A stretch of 64,000 nucleotides of DNA from Ignavibacteriota bacterium. GTDB lineage: Bacteria > Bacteroidota > Ignavibacteria > UBA10030 > SZUA-254. Below are positions 44,749 through 54,961 of this stretch, in pieces. Below the pieces are notes generated by a model that saw only the letters and a program-made list of their open reading frames with translations, did no database searches and was not told the origin of the DNA. The DNA is taken from NCBI GenBank assembly GCA_016212665.1, contig JACREZ010000002.1, positions 79,509-143,508 on the forward strand. Reading direction: 5' to 3'. Both the position numbers and the translations under genes were made by a program. Numbering within the stretch: position 1 is the first letter of the stretch; each line of letters begins with the position of its first letter.

Positions 44749-46271
44749 TATTTCGATTCCGAAAAAATTACCTGATACACTGAAACCTGACTTTGTTTTC
44801 CTTTGATGGAAACTTTTCCTTCCGGCTTTAACGGGAATCGTCCGTTTAACCGTTCTACAACATCTTCCGTAACAATAATTTCGTTTGGACCGGCGACACT
44901 GCATAACCGCGATGCAAGATTCACCGTATCACCGATTGCTGTATAATCCATTCTGTCTCTCGAACCGATACTTCCGAGGAACGTACTTCCTGTCGCGATA
45001 CCAATGCCGACCTTGAATGAAGTTTCCTGTTTGGAAAATCGTTCTTTGTTCAACACCCCGATTTCTTCCTGAATTCTATTGGCAGCAGCAACTGCATCGA
45101 ACGCCATATCTTCCTGAGAGAAAATGCTCATGATTCCATCGCCAAGGAATTTATCAACAACACCGTTGAATGAATGAATAATTCTTGTTTGTAAATCAAG
45201 ATACTGATTGAGTGTCTCAACAACTTCTTCCGGTGAAAGAGTTTCCGATGCGCCGGTAAAATCCCGGATATCCGTGAACATCACTGTTACTGTTTTTCTT
45301 GTCCCGCCAAGTGTCGCGGTGTGTTCTTCCGATAACATTTCGACAGCAGAGCGTGACAAGAATTTCTGCATTTCTGTTTTTTCACGGAGTTGCTGCACCA
45401 TCTTGTTAAATTCATTCGCAAGCACTCCGAGTTCATCTTTGATTTTTGTATCAATCGCGACAAGTAAATCGCCCTGCCCGACTCTTCGAGCTGCATCCGA
45501 AAGCGATGTGATAACCTGAACGAATCTTCCTGAAACAAGAAACATAAACGCAATACCGAAAATACAAACGATTGATGCCGTTGCAATGACTATACGTTTC
45601 ATCCGGTCAACAGGTTCCAACAAAACATCCTTCGAAAAACTGACACTTGCCCCGCCAAGCAAAATTCTTCTGTGCATAGTCTCATCCTGAATGCGCTGAT
45701 AAATCGGAAGTATGTACTGGAACGAACGTTCCGTTTCCCGGAATAAGATTGAATCGGTTCTCTGTACCATTTCCAATTCAACCTTCGATATTTCTCTGTT
45801 CACATAATCGGCATAGAGATGGGCGACAATAATTCCGCTCCTGTCAAACACATATTGCGCTTCCAAACCCGGTATCGGTCGGCGTTGAATAAATTCCTTA
45901 ATGTAATCTTGAATAACAGGGTATGAACTGAGCAACAAGTTTTCTTTTGATGCGGCACCGAGACTCTGCACCATGCTTGTACCAAGAATTTCTGTCTGCT
46001 TTCGAAGTTCTTCTTCCTGTTGTTGTAGCGTTGTCGAAATCAAAATCACTGCTACGATAACGACAGAGATAGCAACAATAAAACTAAGTTTTGTCCGGAT
46101 TCGCATCCGGTAGAAAAAATCTAACATACTTCCATCGGGCTGTAACTTTGGGGTTGGAGGTGTAGGCGAATGTATCGGCTTGTATGGTTTGATGAGTTGA
46201 TAAATTCCCGACTCAGTCAATTTTTGTTTGTCGGCGGTACGCGGGTCAATTTGTTTGGGAGAAGAACTCAT
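44748..46271 (-). CDS. Class III adenylate/guanylate cyclase, membrane receptor type
   Basis: 507 aa. Cytoplasmic N-terminus, membrane helix (LSFIVAISVVIVAVILIST), a periplasmic sensor region (~80-225), second helix (VIATASIVCIFGIAFMFLV), HAMP (FVQVITSLSDAARRVGQGDL) and a cyclase domain with the metal aspartates in VMFTDIRDFTG and FLGDGIMSIF plus YTAIGDTVNLASRLC. It makes cAMP or cGMP in response to an external cue. The start overlaps the bshA stop by 4 bp and the gene overlaps the TPR gene, so the three are co-expressed. Confidence 0.92.
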   Translation of the reverse strand: MSSSPKQIDPRTADKQKLTESGIYQLIKPYKPIHSPTPPTPKLQPDGSMLDFFYRMRIRTKLSFIVAISVVIVAVILISTTLQQQEEELRKQTEILGTSMVQSLGAASKENLLLSSYPVIQDYIKEFIQRRPIPGLEAQYVFDRSGIIVAHLYADYVNREISKVELEMVQRTDSILFRETERSFQYILPIYQRIQDETMHRRILLGGASVSFSKDVLLEPVDRMKRIVIATASIVCIFGIAFMFLVSGRFVQVITSLSDAARRVGQGDLLVAIDTKIKDELGVLANEFNKMVQQLREKTEMQKFLSRSAVEMLSEEHTATLGGTRKTVTVMFTDIRDFTGASETLSPEEVVETLNQYLDLQTRIIHSFNGVVDKFLGDGIMSIFSQEDMAFDAVAAANRIQEEIGVLNKERFSKQETSFKVGIGIATGSTFLGSIGSRDRMDYTAIGDTVNLASRLCSVAGPNEIIVTEDVVERLNGRFPLKPEGKVSIKGKQSQVSVYQVIFSESK

Positions 46272-47389
46272 TTTGCATTCAATACTTGTTGATAATGCTC
46301 TTCATATTGATTCACAATCAATTCCTTATTGAATTTTTCGACGGCGCGCGAGCGCGCATTCAATGCAAACATTTTATATCTCGAATCATTCGTCAGCAAT
46401 TCGATTGAATATTTCGCCATCCGTTCGATGTCCCCTATTTCTGCAATGTATCCCGTTTCACCATGAACAACTAATTCAGGCAAACCACCGACACTCGAAG
46501 ATACAACAGGTAATTCACACGCCATTGCTTCGAGCGCGGAAAGACCAAAACTTTCCGATTGGCTTGGCATCAAAAATAAATCGGAAGCAGAAAGCAGGCA
46601 AACTATTTCCGATTGCTTTCCGAGAAATTGAACATCATGCTCAATCCCCAATTCTCTGCATAGCAATTCGCAGTTGGAACGTTCCGGTCCATCGCCGACA
46701 AGGATGAGTCTCGACTGAACCTTTTTCCTCACAACATCAAACACACGAATAACATCTTGCACACGCTTGACCGGACGAAAATTGGAAACATGAACAAGAA
46801 CCTTTTCCCCATCCGGCGAAACACGTTTCCGTACTTCCGGGACAGTTATTTTCTTGTATTTATTGATATCAACAAAATTCGTGATGACAGTAATATCTTT
46901 TTCGATGTTGTAATTGGTGAGAGTTTTTTCTTTGAGGAAGCGAGAAACAGCAGTTACTCCGTCGCTCTGTTCGATGCTAAATTTCATCACCGGAAGAAAA
47001 CTAGGCTCAAGTCCAACAAGCGTGATGTCTGTCCCGTGAAGTGTTGTAACGATTTTGAGGTTGTTACCAAGAATTTGTTTGGCGAGATACGCACTTGTCG
47101 CATGAGGAATTGCATAATGAGCATGAATAATATCAATTTTTTCAAACCGTGCCACTTCAACAATTTTACTTGCAAGAGCGGGCGTATAAAGCGGAAAGTC
47201 AAACAACGGATAACTTGCAAACTCTACTTCATGGTAAAATATATTGCCAATGAAACTATCTAACCGCATCGGCATGGCATAACTGATGAAGTGGATTTCA
47301 TGTCCACGTTCGGCTAATGCCTTGCCAAGTTCAGAAGCGACAACTCCGCTTCCGCCATATGTCGGGTAACAAGCGATTCCTATTTTCAT
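46268..47389 (-). CDS. bshA: Bacillithiol glycosyltransferase BshA
   Basis: 373-aa GT4 enzyme. It joins L-malate to GlcNAc from UDP-GlcNAc, the first step of bacillithiol synthesis. Typical features: N-terminal IGIACYPTYGGSGVVASELG, IDIIHAHYAIPHATSAYLA, SDGVTAVSRFLKE and the donor-site stretch ASDLFLMPSQSESFGLSALEAMACELPVVSS. Presence implies bacillithiol as the low-molecular-weight thiol, though bshB and bshC are not in the window. It begins the bshA-cyclase-TPR unit. Confidence 0.93.
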   Translation of the reverse strand: MKIGIACYPTYGGSGVVASELGKALAERGHEIHFISYAMPMRLDSFIGNIFYHEVEFASYPLFDFPLYTPALASKIVEVARFEKIDIIHAHYAIPHATSAYLAKQILGNNLKIVTTLHGTDITLVGLEPSFLPVMKFSIEQSDGVTAVSRFLKEKTLTNYNIEKDITVITNFVDINKYKKITVPEVRKRVSPDGEKVLVHVSNFRPVKRVQDVIRVFDVVRKKVQSRLILVGDGPERSNCELLCRELGIEHDVQFLGKQSEIVCLLSASDLFLMPSQSESFGLSALEAMACELPVVSSSVGGLPELVVHGETGYIAEIGDIERMAKYSIELLTNDSRYKMFALNARSRAVEKFNKELIVNQYEEHYQQVLNAK

Positions 47390-47439
47390 ACTGCGGCAAG
47401 AAGATAACCGTTTCGTTTCCGAAAAGCAAGCAATTCTCG

Positions 47440-47527
47440 CGGATTGGAGTGTTGGAGATATGGAGAATTGGAGAATTACTCCATTACTCCATTACTCTAA
47501 AACTCCTTTACTCCACTACTCCAATTT
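47440..47527. repeat. Quasi-repeat spacer with complementary halves
   Basis: The left part repeats TTGGAGTGTTGGAGATATGG-like words, the right part ATTACTCCATTACTCCATTA, so the two halves are mutually complementary and could fold into a long imperfect hairpin. It fills most of the gap between bshA and the 2288-aa gene. Confidence 0.5.
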
Positions 47528-50500
47528 TCAATCACACTTCCTCAATATCAGTTTTCCATCGCTGCTCACTTTCACCCAATACGCTTTACATGGTTTGATG
47601 ATTGATGAAGTAACATATCCATCCTGATAACTAAAGAATGGTGTTTCAATAGTTGTACCTTCTGTGTTGATACATACTGTACTTACTGTATCACTCATCG
47701 AACCAATCATATTCCATCCGGCACAAACATCAATCGTATCTTCTGAAATTATTCCACCCGAAATAATTCTATTCGATGTAGTATCAGAAAACATTAACCA
47801 ATAGCCGACGCCGTTGCTTAATGTATCTGTCCCAACGTAGCCTGCATTACAACTGAAAGAAAATGTTTGAGAAGCATTGTCAGGAAAAACACTATCCTCA
47901 TCCATTTGACTAAGAACAACCGGAACAGAAACCATATTCCACCGATTCAGTAACTCACACAGAACAGTTTCCTCCTGCCTGTTGCCAAAATTCCGGTTAA
48001 CATGATTACTCCCGCTGTATATTATTTCCGGGCAAACAGGCAACAAAGTAAATTCCCATCCCTCACGCATCTCTTCCGACAAACAATATTCTCCATACTT
48101 CAACGAATCAAACATAAATTCTCCGTTGACGTTTGTTGTTGTTGAATCAAGACGAAACGTTGGAGATGATTTTGTTAAATACATTTTCCACCCACTGAGT
48201 GGCGATTCGTTTTGTTCTTTTGTTCCATTCCCATTCCTGTCATTGAACATCATTCCGCTCATACTGCCAAGTTGGAAATTTCCAATATTAAGGGATGCAA
48301 GACTTTCTCCGCTGTGGAGCAAAACAATTTTAGGATTCGATGTCGTTTGAATCCATCCGCTCACTTCAACCTCACGGAGATAATACATTCCGGGCTTGAG
48401 ATTGGAAAACTGATATTCACCGCTTCCATTCGTCTGAGAAATCGGTTCACCCGTATCAAGATTTTCATTGAGATTTAAATCCAAATACATGATTCTGCCT
48501 TGCAGCGTTTGTTCATTCCCATCCCAAACAGAATCTCCATCAATATCATGGAACTTTACTCCTGTAATATTTCCATGTTGGTAATTTGCAAAACTTACCC
48601 CGGTTGAGTTTTCTCCCGAGTGTAAAACAAAACTATAAACTCTTCCCCCTGCATTTTGCCCGCACGGAGAAACAATGCCCGAGCCTTGTCGCGGAAAACT
48701 CTGATACCAACCCGTGAACAAACTTTCTTCGACAATGTATGTCCCTGCCAATAAGCTATCAAATACGAAGTCTCCATTGCCGGACGTTACCGTTCTTTCT
48801 GCTAACGTACAACCCAGACGATACAATTTGATTGTCCAGCCGTTCATCGCTGAATCATTCGTTATCAGACTATCGGCAATTGCATCCTGATATTTCTTCC
48901 CACTGATACTGCAATATCGTGTGTTACCGAAATCTTTCCCAATGGCATTTGTTCCTGAAGTAACAGTAACAACATACGCACGTGTTCCGGCATTGGCGTC
49001 GCACGTTGTAAGAGTAACGCCCGATGCACCAACTCTCGGCACAGTCTGAATCCAACTTGTTTGCAAACTCTCTTCTACAATGTATGTTCCGGGTAAAAGA
49101 TTACTGAACGAGTAACCGGTTGTGGCATTTGTTACTGTTTCACTGACTAAACTGCACGTTCCCTGATTGAAGAGTTTTATTACCCACCCTGATTTTTTAA
49201 TGTCGTTAATGGAAATCAGACTGTCTGCATCATAGTCTTCGTATTTCATTCCGGTGATTGTTCCGTATTGGTAATTCCCGAAATCAACATTTGCAATTGT
49301 ATCACCGGAGGAAACGGAAAGATGATAAGAACGTTGTGCAGAATTCACTCCGCATGTTCGATAGCTGACATTCGGTGTTGTTGTTCGCGGGAATGTTTGG
49401 AGCCACCCGACTTCCAAACTTTCTTCGAGGATGTATGTTCCCGGTTCTAAATTCTGAAAACTAAACTCACCCTGTGATGAAGTTGTTGTTCGTTTTACTA
49501 ACTGACACGTTGCGGAATCGTATAACTTGATAACCCAATTATATCTTCCCAATTCTCCGTTCAACAAACTGTCTGCATTCATGTCAACTATTTTCTCTCC
49601 GCTAATCATCCCTCTCTGATAATTGCCAAAGTTCAGAGTATCAACCGTATCTCCGGCGGCGATGGTAATGGCGTAACACGAATCCGGCATTGACCGAACC
49701 CATCCGGCTCTGTTCTCTTCACAAATAGTGTACGTGCCGGGAAGAACATTCGAGAATGTATAACGACCGATTGCATCGGTTTGTGTGGTTTCACTTGATA
49801 CGCCGGAAAGATGGATATTCCAGCCTTCCAACACTGCATCATTCCCGTCTTTGATTCCGTTGCCGTTTAAGTCATGAAACTTCAATCCGCTTATTGAACC
49901 TGTAATAACAGCAAATGTTACAAGAATTATATGATCTTCTGTTACATTCGAGAACGTATAACCTTCAAGTGAATCCACTTTGCTCCCATCAACAATTACA
50001 CTATTGACATGATAATTCAACGAAGGTGTAAATGTAAATCTCTGACTCCCTCCATACAAAATTTGTACAGAACCGGAAGGAGTGATTGAACCATTCTCAC
50101 CTGCTGTCGCAGTAATGAGTAAAGTATCAATTGCAAACGTAGCAATAATATTCTTATTGCGGTTCATTGTGATAGTAAGGGAATCTGCTGAGTTTGTTGT
50201 GTCTCCGCTCCAACCGACAAAGTGATAACCTGTCGAAGGAATCGCTTTTAGTCCAACGATAGAACCAGCATCATATAAGTCTTGATCAGGTGTTTTGCTG
50301 ACTGTTCCATGTTCCGCATTCACAGTAAGCGTGTAATGATTCACTGCAAAAACAACTCTGATAGTGTGATTTTCGGTTACATTATTAAACGTATAACTTG
50401 TACTTGAATCAACTGCTATCCCATCAATGAGTAAACTATCAAAATGATAACCCGTTCCCGGTGAAAACAAATATTGAATGTTTGTGCCGTAGTTTACCAC

Positions 50501-53500
50501 TTGGGTATCCACTGGTGTGATTGTTCCATTTCCTATAACTGAAGAAATAACGTTGAATTTTTGTTGATAAAGTCCGAAATTATACTCTGTCGTTGAACGA
50601 AGTGTATCGGTATAAACTACTACACTTCCAACTGAATCGAAAGCGCCAGTAAACGATGTGAATACAAGCTTCCCTAATGTATCAAGCGATGCTACAACCT
50701 TACCATAACCGCGAGACGATTCTCCATTGAGTGGAATTGAAGTGGCATCTGTCGCGTTTGAATTATAAAACGTACCTTCTTGAGTAGTATGGTGTATGTA
50801 GTATCCAAAATATGTTTTTTCTAATCCCGATGCCTTTGTTGGAGTCAGCCAAAGAGCATAGGCATCTTGAGCGACCTGATGCAAAGTAAAAATTATTTGA
50901 TTGAGATTTGAAATAATAGAATCTCTTCTCGTTGAATAACTTACTCGTTCCGGTACTGTCTGTTCCCAGCCAAAATCTACTGCACTTGTAAGAACGTAAC
51001 TTCCAGGCGCTACTCCTTCTGCTATGTAGTTACCCGTTACGTCTGTTTCTACCGTATCAATAGTTCTACCGGCAATGAAAACCTTTCCTCCATGAATGCC
51101 TTGTTCGGAAGGCTCTATATTGCCATTTCCATTTTCATCATTGTAAATTGTACCATGAAATGTATTTTTTGGAGTAAGATAAAAATTGTAACCGTATTGA
51201 TCCACGCCGTCTCTCCAATTTACTTTCCACCCATGTTCCTGAACATGTGCAAACGGAACAATATATCTTCCTGCAATAAACCCGCGAGTGCTACCACTTC
51301 CAGATGAAAATACTCCAAATGGTTCCAACTCTATCATTTCGGAAGGGAAGCCGTCGTAGTTTGAGACTCCCCACAATCTGATTTTTGTTGAAGTTGCAAG
51401 TTCAATAGTGTAAGTACCATAGGAACTACCGAATGAAGAAAGTGAATCTGGAATACTATAACCTACATATGAAAAATGCTCATGATAATACTTCGTAGCA
51501 TCTTCTGTTATCCGATAAAGAGTAGAAGTCAGTCCCCACAATTTTTCGTACAAGGTGTCGTTCCGGGGAATATTATGTTGAGGAGGACCCACGAGAAATA
51601 AACTATCGTTTGTTTCTTCGGCGATTGAATAAACACCTGACGGAATATCACTGAGAGAATAGTTGCCTTGTGCATCAGTTACTAAGACCGTATCAACGGG
51701 TCCTTGTACGTGTACGAGCCGACCTGAAAGCCTTGACACACTATCATACTGGCTGTGGTAAACCATTCCCGATATTTCATATGGTTTATTGCCAAAATTT
51801 ATTGATGTAATTTCTGCACTATCCGGCGTCACACGAACTAATGAAGTTCCCATAGTAAATCCATTATTGTCATATTCAATTAAACTACCGGTTGAATCAT
51901 ATGTTACAAAAAAGAAAAAATCAAAAGGAATGGAGTTAACAGCTTTCAACGCTATGCTACCTGTTTGAGAGTTACGAATTGTATAAGTTGCTATACTATC
52001 GTAACTGAGGTTTACCGGAATTTGGTACCCGACAAAAGAATGATTTCCAACTCCATAAAAATAATTTCGGGCATCACTTGCAATTGTTTCAAGTCTGCTG
52101 AATGCTGTCACTTCAAATTTTGAGCGCAACCACGTTTTGTTTTGATAACTTGTTTCAGGATACGTTTGAAACCAGTTTTCTTTCATCACTTCACTGACAA
52201 GATAGTTACCAAACGGTAAGTCATCAATGGAATAATTTCCTTGCTCATCGGTGACGGCTGCATGGTGGGACAGACCATCGAGTTTTACAGTCCAACCAAA
52301 AAGTGGAAGTTCACCGGGGTCATTCACAGCATTTCTGTTTGCATCGTGAAATAATGTGCCGGAAACGGTTCCTACGTTTATCATAGCAAAATCATAATGC
52401 TGCCCGGAAAATTGTGCAGAATCCGTTGCAATCGAATAATAGCCTAACGATGCAAAATCACCAGTTACAGAAGTAAAATTTACCCTTCCGAGTGAATCAG
52501 CAGAAGCCGTTACGGTTCCAAATCCATAAGCTGATGTAGCTTGGAAACTCACAGAAAATTGTGATCTCGAAACTACACTATATGTTGCAAAGCCTGGTAA
52601 AACAAGTCCGGGATTAGGATAATACCCCCAATAATCTCCTTCTCCACCACCTCGTGAACTTGGGGGAATACGAAAAAGTAAAGCATCATGAGCAAGCCGA
52701 TAAAACCAGGTTGTTACATCACGAAAATTATTAAGGACTGAATCCCGTGAATGAACAATAACACTTGGTGAAGGACTTGTTTGTTTCCAAGATTCATTTG
52801 TTCTCGCTGTAACATAATAACTACCGGGAAGAATGTTTGTAAACAAATAATTTCCATTACTATCTGTAACCATTGATGCATTCTCAGCGCCGGTAATAAA
52901 AATGGGAATTTGATAGACCCCATTTTCTTCTACCTCTTTTACTCCATCTAAAGTAGAATCATAGAAAACTACGCCGGTGATAGAACTGTTTTGGGAAACT
53001 GCAAAGTTGTAATTGAAGCGATCAAACTCATCATAATAATGAGGTTTAAGACCGTGGCTACCATCTTGAAAAAATGGAATAACATATTTTCCATTACTGA
53101 TTGTCGCCCCACCCGAACCCGAATTAGATTCGAATTGTCCGTTTTGATTCAGTGTGTAATTTTGAAATACTTCAACAAATCGTTTCGATGTTGCCTGTAT
53201 TTTTAACTGAAGAGAAGAGGCACTCACAATTGAAAAAGTCCCCTCAGGATTTCCTGAACCCGATAAAGAATCAGGAATAATATATCCTTCATACGTAGCA
53301 TGGTTGAGATAATAGTATATCGCATTATCAAATATTTGATAAATACCTTTCATGAGTTGGAACGAATTATTGTAAATACTATCATTAGAGGCAAGAGTAC
53401 TTTCCGGCGGTACAGTTTGCGTCCATCCTTCACTACTCACTAATTCAATAGAATAAATCCCTGACGGAATGTCACTAAAGACATAATATCCAAGTGTATC

Positions 53501-54394
53501 AGTAGATGTCGCTGTAGTAAAAAATGGTGAAGAAAGTAACACGGTCCTTCCACTAACTCCTCCGGTTTGATCGCGCATACTTGAAACAACCCGCCCACGT
53601 ACCTCGAATGGGAAGTACCCAAAATTTTTTTGTGTAACAGACTGACCAGTCGAAGTTATTTTGATAAAGTATGCATTGTTATAATAAGGTCCCCATGGAG
53701 TATATGATGCAATGGTACCATTACTATCAATGGTTACAGTAATACTTCCCCTTAAATAAGTCCATCGAACTGAAGAAGCAAGCAGTGTGAACGTTTTTGT
53801 TGATTTAGCGCTTATCGAATAGGTAGCCGCGCTATCACTTGTTAGAGAACCAGGAATTGTATAGTTAAGATAAGAACGCCCTCCCGATCCAAGATAATAT
53901 TGATATGCATTTTCACGGATTTGTTGTAAGCGTGTAAAAATAGTTCGTTCATTCTCATTAATATAATTTGTGAACCTCCGTCTTGGAGGAGTACGTGTCC
54001 AACCCTCTCTATTGTGAACTGTAACAAGATATTGCCCTATAGGGAGATTATTAAAAGAATAATTCCCGTTAACGTCAGATTCTGTTGTAAGGTTTACATC
54101 TCCTGAAAGGTTTACTGTCCAACCTTCCAATCCTTGTTCATTCACATCATAAATGGCATTTGTATTGAGATCATTATAGACTATTCCAGAGATGATCCCT
54201 TGTGTAGTCACACCTACTTTATCCATAGTATCGTCGTGTCTACTTCCCTGTGAAACGATATTTCTGTTCTCACTCATAAGATTATTGTCTGCATCGTATT
54301 GACGCTCAGCCCAAACTCCAGAATTAGTACCAATGAACATTATCACTAATCCAAACATGAATGTTCTCATTGATACAAATATAATATGTTGCAT
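47528..54394 (-). CDS. Giant secreted protein of SdrD-B-like modules
   Basis: 2288 aa. Signal peptide (FMFGLVIMFIGTNSGVWA). Residues 67-1279 are six composite modules of ~200 aa: an SdrD-B-like half (pattern GVVFxD...TDSNGNYxFxxxLPGxYxV) plus a second half opening with a helix (RLQQIRENAYQYYL) and a YTIP/YSIS-type beta part. Modules 1-3 and 4-6 match in order. Residues 1280-1496 are three InlB/ITP-like modules; 1497-2141 are six more SdrD-B-like modules without the second half; 2142-2288 is the GWN-type C-terminal domain shared with the endonuclease. A surface or extracellular adhesin-like role is likely. An AAGGAG box lies 7 nt before the ATG. Confidence 0.85.
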   Translation of the reverse strand: MQHIIFVSMRTFMFGLVIMFIGTNSGVWAERQYDADNNLMSENRNIVSQGSRHDDTMDKVGVTTQGIISGIVYNDLNTNAIYDVNEQGLEGWTVNLSGDVNLTTESDVNGNYSFNNLPIGQYLVTVHNREGWTRTPPRRRFTNYINENERTIFTRLQQIRENAYQYYLGSGGRSYLNYTIPGSLTSDSAATYSISAKSTKTFTLLASSVRWTYLRGSITVTIDSNGTIASYTPWGPYYNNAYFIKITSTGQSVTQKNFGYFPFEVRGRVVSSMRDQTGGVSGRTVLLSSPFFTTATSTDTLGYYVFSDIPSGIYSIELVSSEGWTQTVPPESTLASNDSIYNNSFQLMKGIYQIFDNAIYYYLNHATYEGYIIPDSLSGSGNPEGTFSIVSASSLQLKIQATSKRFVEVFQNYTLNQNGQFESNSGSGGATISNGKYVIPFFQDGSHGLKPHYYDEFDRFNYNFAVSQNSSITGVVFYDSTLDGVKEVEENGVYQIPIFITGAENASMVTDSNGNYLFTNILPGSYYVTARTNESWKQTSPSPSVIVHSRDSVLNNFRDVTTWFYRLAHDALLFRIPPSSRGGGEGDYWGYYPNPGLVLPGFATYSVVSRSQFSVSFQATSAYGFGTVTASADSLGRVNFTSVTGDFASLGYYSIATDSAQFSGQHYDFAMINVGTVSGTLFHDANRNAVNDPGELPLFGWTVKLDGLSHHAAVTDEQGNYSIDDLPFGNYLVSEVMKENWFQTYPETSYQNKTWLRSKFEVTAFSRLETIASDARNYFYGVGNHSFVGYQIPVNLSYDSIATYTIRNSQTGSIALKAVNSIPFDFFFFVTYDSTGSLIEYDNNGFTMGTSLVRVTPDSAEITSINFGNKPYEISGMVYHSQYDSVSRLSGRLVHVQGPVDTVLVTDAQGNYSLSDIPSGVYSIAEETNDSLFLVGPPQHNIPRNDTLYEKLWGLTSTLYRITEDATKYYHEHFSYVGYSIPDSLSSFGSSYGTYTIELATSTKIRLWGVSNYDGFPSEMIELEPFGVFSSGSGSTRGFIAGRYIVPFAHVQEHGWKVNWRDGVDQYGYNFYLTPKNTFHGTIYNDENGNGNIEPSEQGIHGGKVFIAGRTIDTVETDVTGNYIAEGVAPGSYVLTSAVDFGWEQTVPERVSYSTRRDSIISNLNQIIFTLHQVAQDAYALWLTPTKASGLEKTYFGYYIHHTTQEGTFYNSNATDATSIPLNGESSRGYGKVVASLDTLGKLVFTSFTGAFDSVGSVVVYTDTLRSTTEYNFGLYQQKFNVISSVIGNGTITPVDTQVVNYGTNIQYLFSPGTGYHFDSLLIDGIAVDSSTSYTFNNVTENHTIRVVFAVNHYTLTVNAEHGTVSKTPDQDLYDAGSIVGLKAIPSTGYHFVGWSGDTTNSADSLTITMNRNKNIIATFAIDTLLITATAGENGSITPSGSVQILYGGSQRFTFTPSLNYHVNSVIVDGSKVDSLEGYTFSNVTEDHIILVTFAVITGSISGLKFHDLNGNGIKDGNDAVLEGWNIHLSGVSSETTQTDAIGRYTFSNVLPGTYTICEENRAGWVRSMPDSCYAITIAAGDTVDTLNFGNYQRGMISGEKIVDMNADSLLNGELGRYNWVIKLYDSATCQLVKRTTTSSQGEFSFQNLEPGTYILEESLEVGWLQTFPRTTTPNVSYRTCGVNSAQRSYHLSVSSGDTIANVDFGNYQYGTITGMKYEDYDADSLISINDIKKSGWVIKLFNQGTCSLVSETVTNATTGYSFSNLLPGTYIVEESLQTSWIQTVPRVGASGVTLTTCDANAGTRAYVVTVTSGTNAIGKDFGNTRYCSISGKKYQDAIADSLITNDSAMNGWTIKLYRLGCTLAERTVTSGNGDFVFDSLLAGTYIVEESLFTGWYQSFPRQGSGIVSPCGQNAGGRVYSFVLHSGENSTGVSFANYQHGNITGVKFHDIDGDSVWDGNEQTLQGRIMYLDLNLNENLDTGEPISQTNGSGEYQFSNLKPGMYYLREVEVSGWIQTTSNPKIVLLHSGESLASLNIGNFQLGSMSGMMFNDRNGNGTKEQNESPLSGWKMYLTKSSPTFRLDSTTTNVNGEFMFDSLKYGEYCLSEEMREGWEFTLLPVCPEIIYSGSNHVNRNFGNRQEETVLCELLNRWNMVSVPVVLSQMDEDSVFPDNASQTFSFSCNAGYVGTDTLSNGVGYWLMFSDTTSNRIISGGIISEDTIDVCAGWNMIGSMSDTVSTVCINTEGTTIETPFFSYQDGYVTSSIIKPCKAYWVKVSSDGKLILRKCD

Positions 54395-54503
54395 GTCTAC
54401 TCCTTTTTGTCTTGTAAAGTGTATTGTAATATTTATTTCTGAAACTCATTTCCTCAGCCTTGCGAAGCATTTCTTACTACCGTAGAGAGAACTTTGCTTC
54501 TGT

Positions 54504-54734
54504 CTATTTCAGCAAATGAAAACCCAAATTCACTTGCTCAAAATGTCTATCGCCGGAGAATACATTTGTAATTTTTTCTTCCTGCATAATAACGAACGAT
54601 GTAAAATCTACAAACGAAATATCTGGCTTATCGTAATAGTGTTGTAATAGTTGAAACGCTTTCATCCCAATATCGTGGTCGGCAGGAATAACCTTGTGTC
54701 TCCCTGACTCTACTTCCTCAGGCAACATCGTCAT
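54504..54734 (-). pseudogene. VapC-type PIN toxin lacking its N-terminal half
   Basis: 76 codons that match only the C-terminal half of a PIN toxin: ISFVDFTSFVIMQ with the third acidic site residue and FSGDRHFEQ with the fourth. The N-terminal part with the first catalytic Asp and the Glu, normally ~70 residues, is absent. The ATG at 54734 overlaps the antitoxin stop by 4 bp, so the operon junction is preserved while the toxin body has been deleted. Confidence 0.75.
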
Positions 54735-54961
54735 CCTATAGATGTGCCATAGATATAATGGTCATGTTCCTCAGCGCCATCAGTAACATCGCTTATCCCA
54801 ATACCAACAAGACGTTCAAGACTTCAAAGATTCCTTTTCTTGCTCTCCGAATATTTCCGGTCAAGCAACGATTGAATAAATGAGAGAACCTTTTCTTGCT
54901 CACGTTCATCTAATGTGGCAAACTGTGTTTCAATTGTGTGGTAAATATTTTGTTGTTCCAT
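54731..54961 (-). pseudogene. Antitoxin gene interrupted by an in-frame TGA
   Basis: From the ATG at 54961 (MEQQNIYHTIETQF) the frame is open for 45 codons, meets TGA at 54826-54824, then continues in the same frame for 30 codons (SLERLVGIGISDV, then EEHDHYIYG) to a TGA that overlaps the PIN gene start. The second part matches the C-terminal region, ending in HDxYxYG, of antitoxins that pair with PIN toxins. A nonsense mutation in a vapB-like gene is the simplest reading. Confidence 0.68.

Noticed and set aside
43021-44904. Longer start for the PorV/TPR protein at 44904
   Set aside because: It would overlap the cyclase gene by 156 bp and put a Cys/Arg-rich stretch before a clear signal peptide that begins at 44748.
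46757-47263. 168-codon plus-strand frame
   Set aside because: Antisense to bshA, which is a clear GT4 glycosyltransferase.
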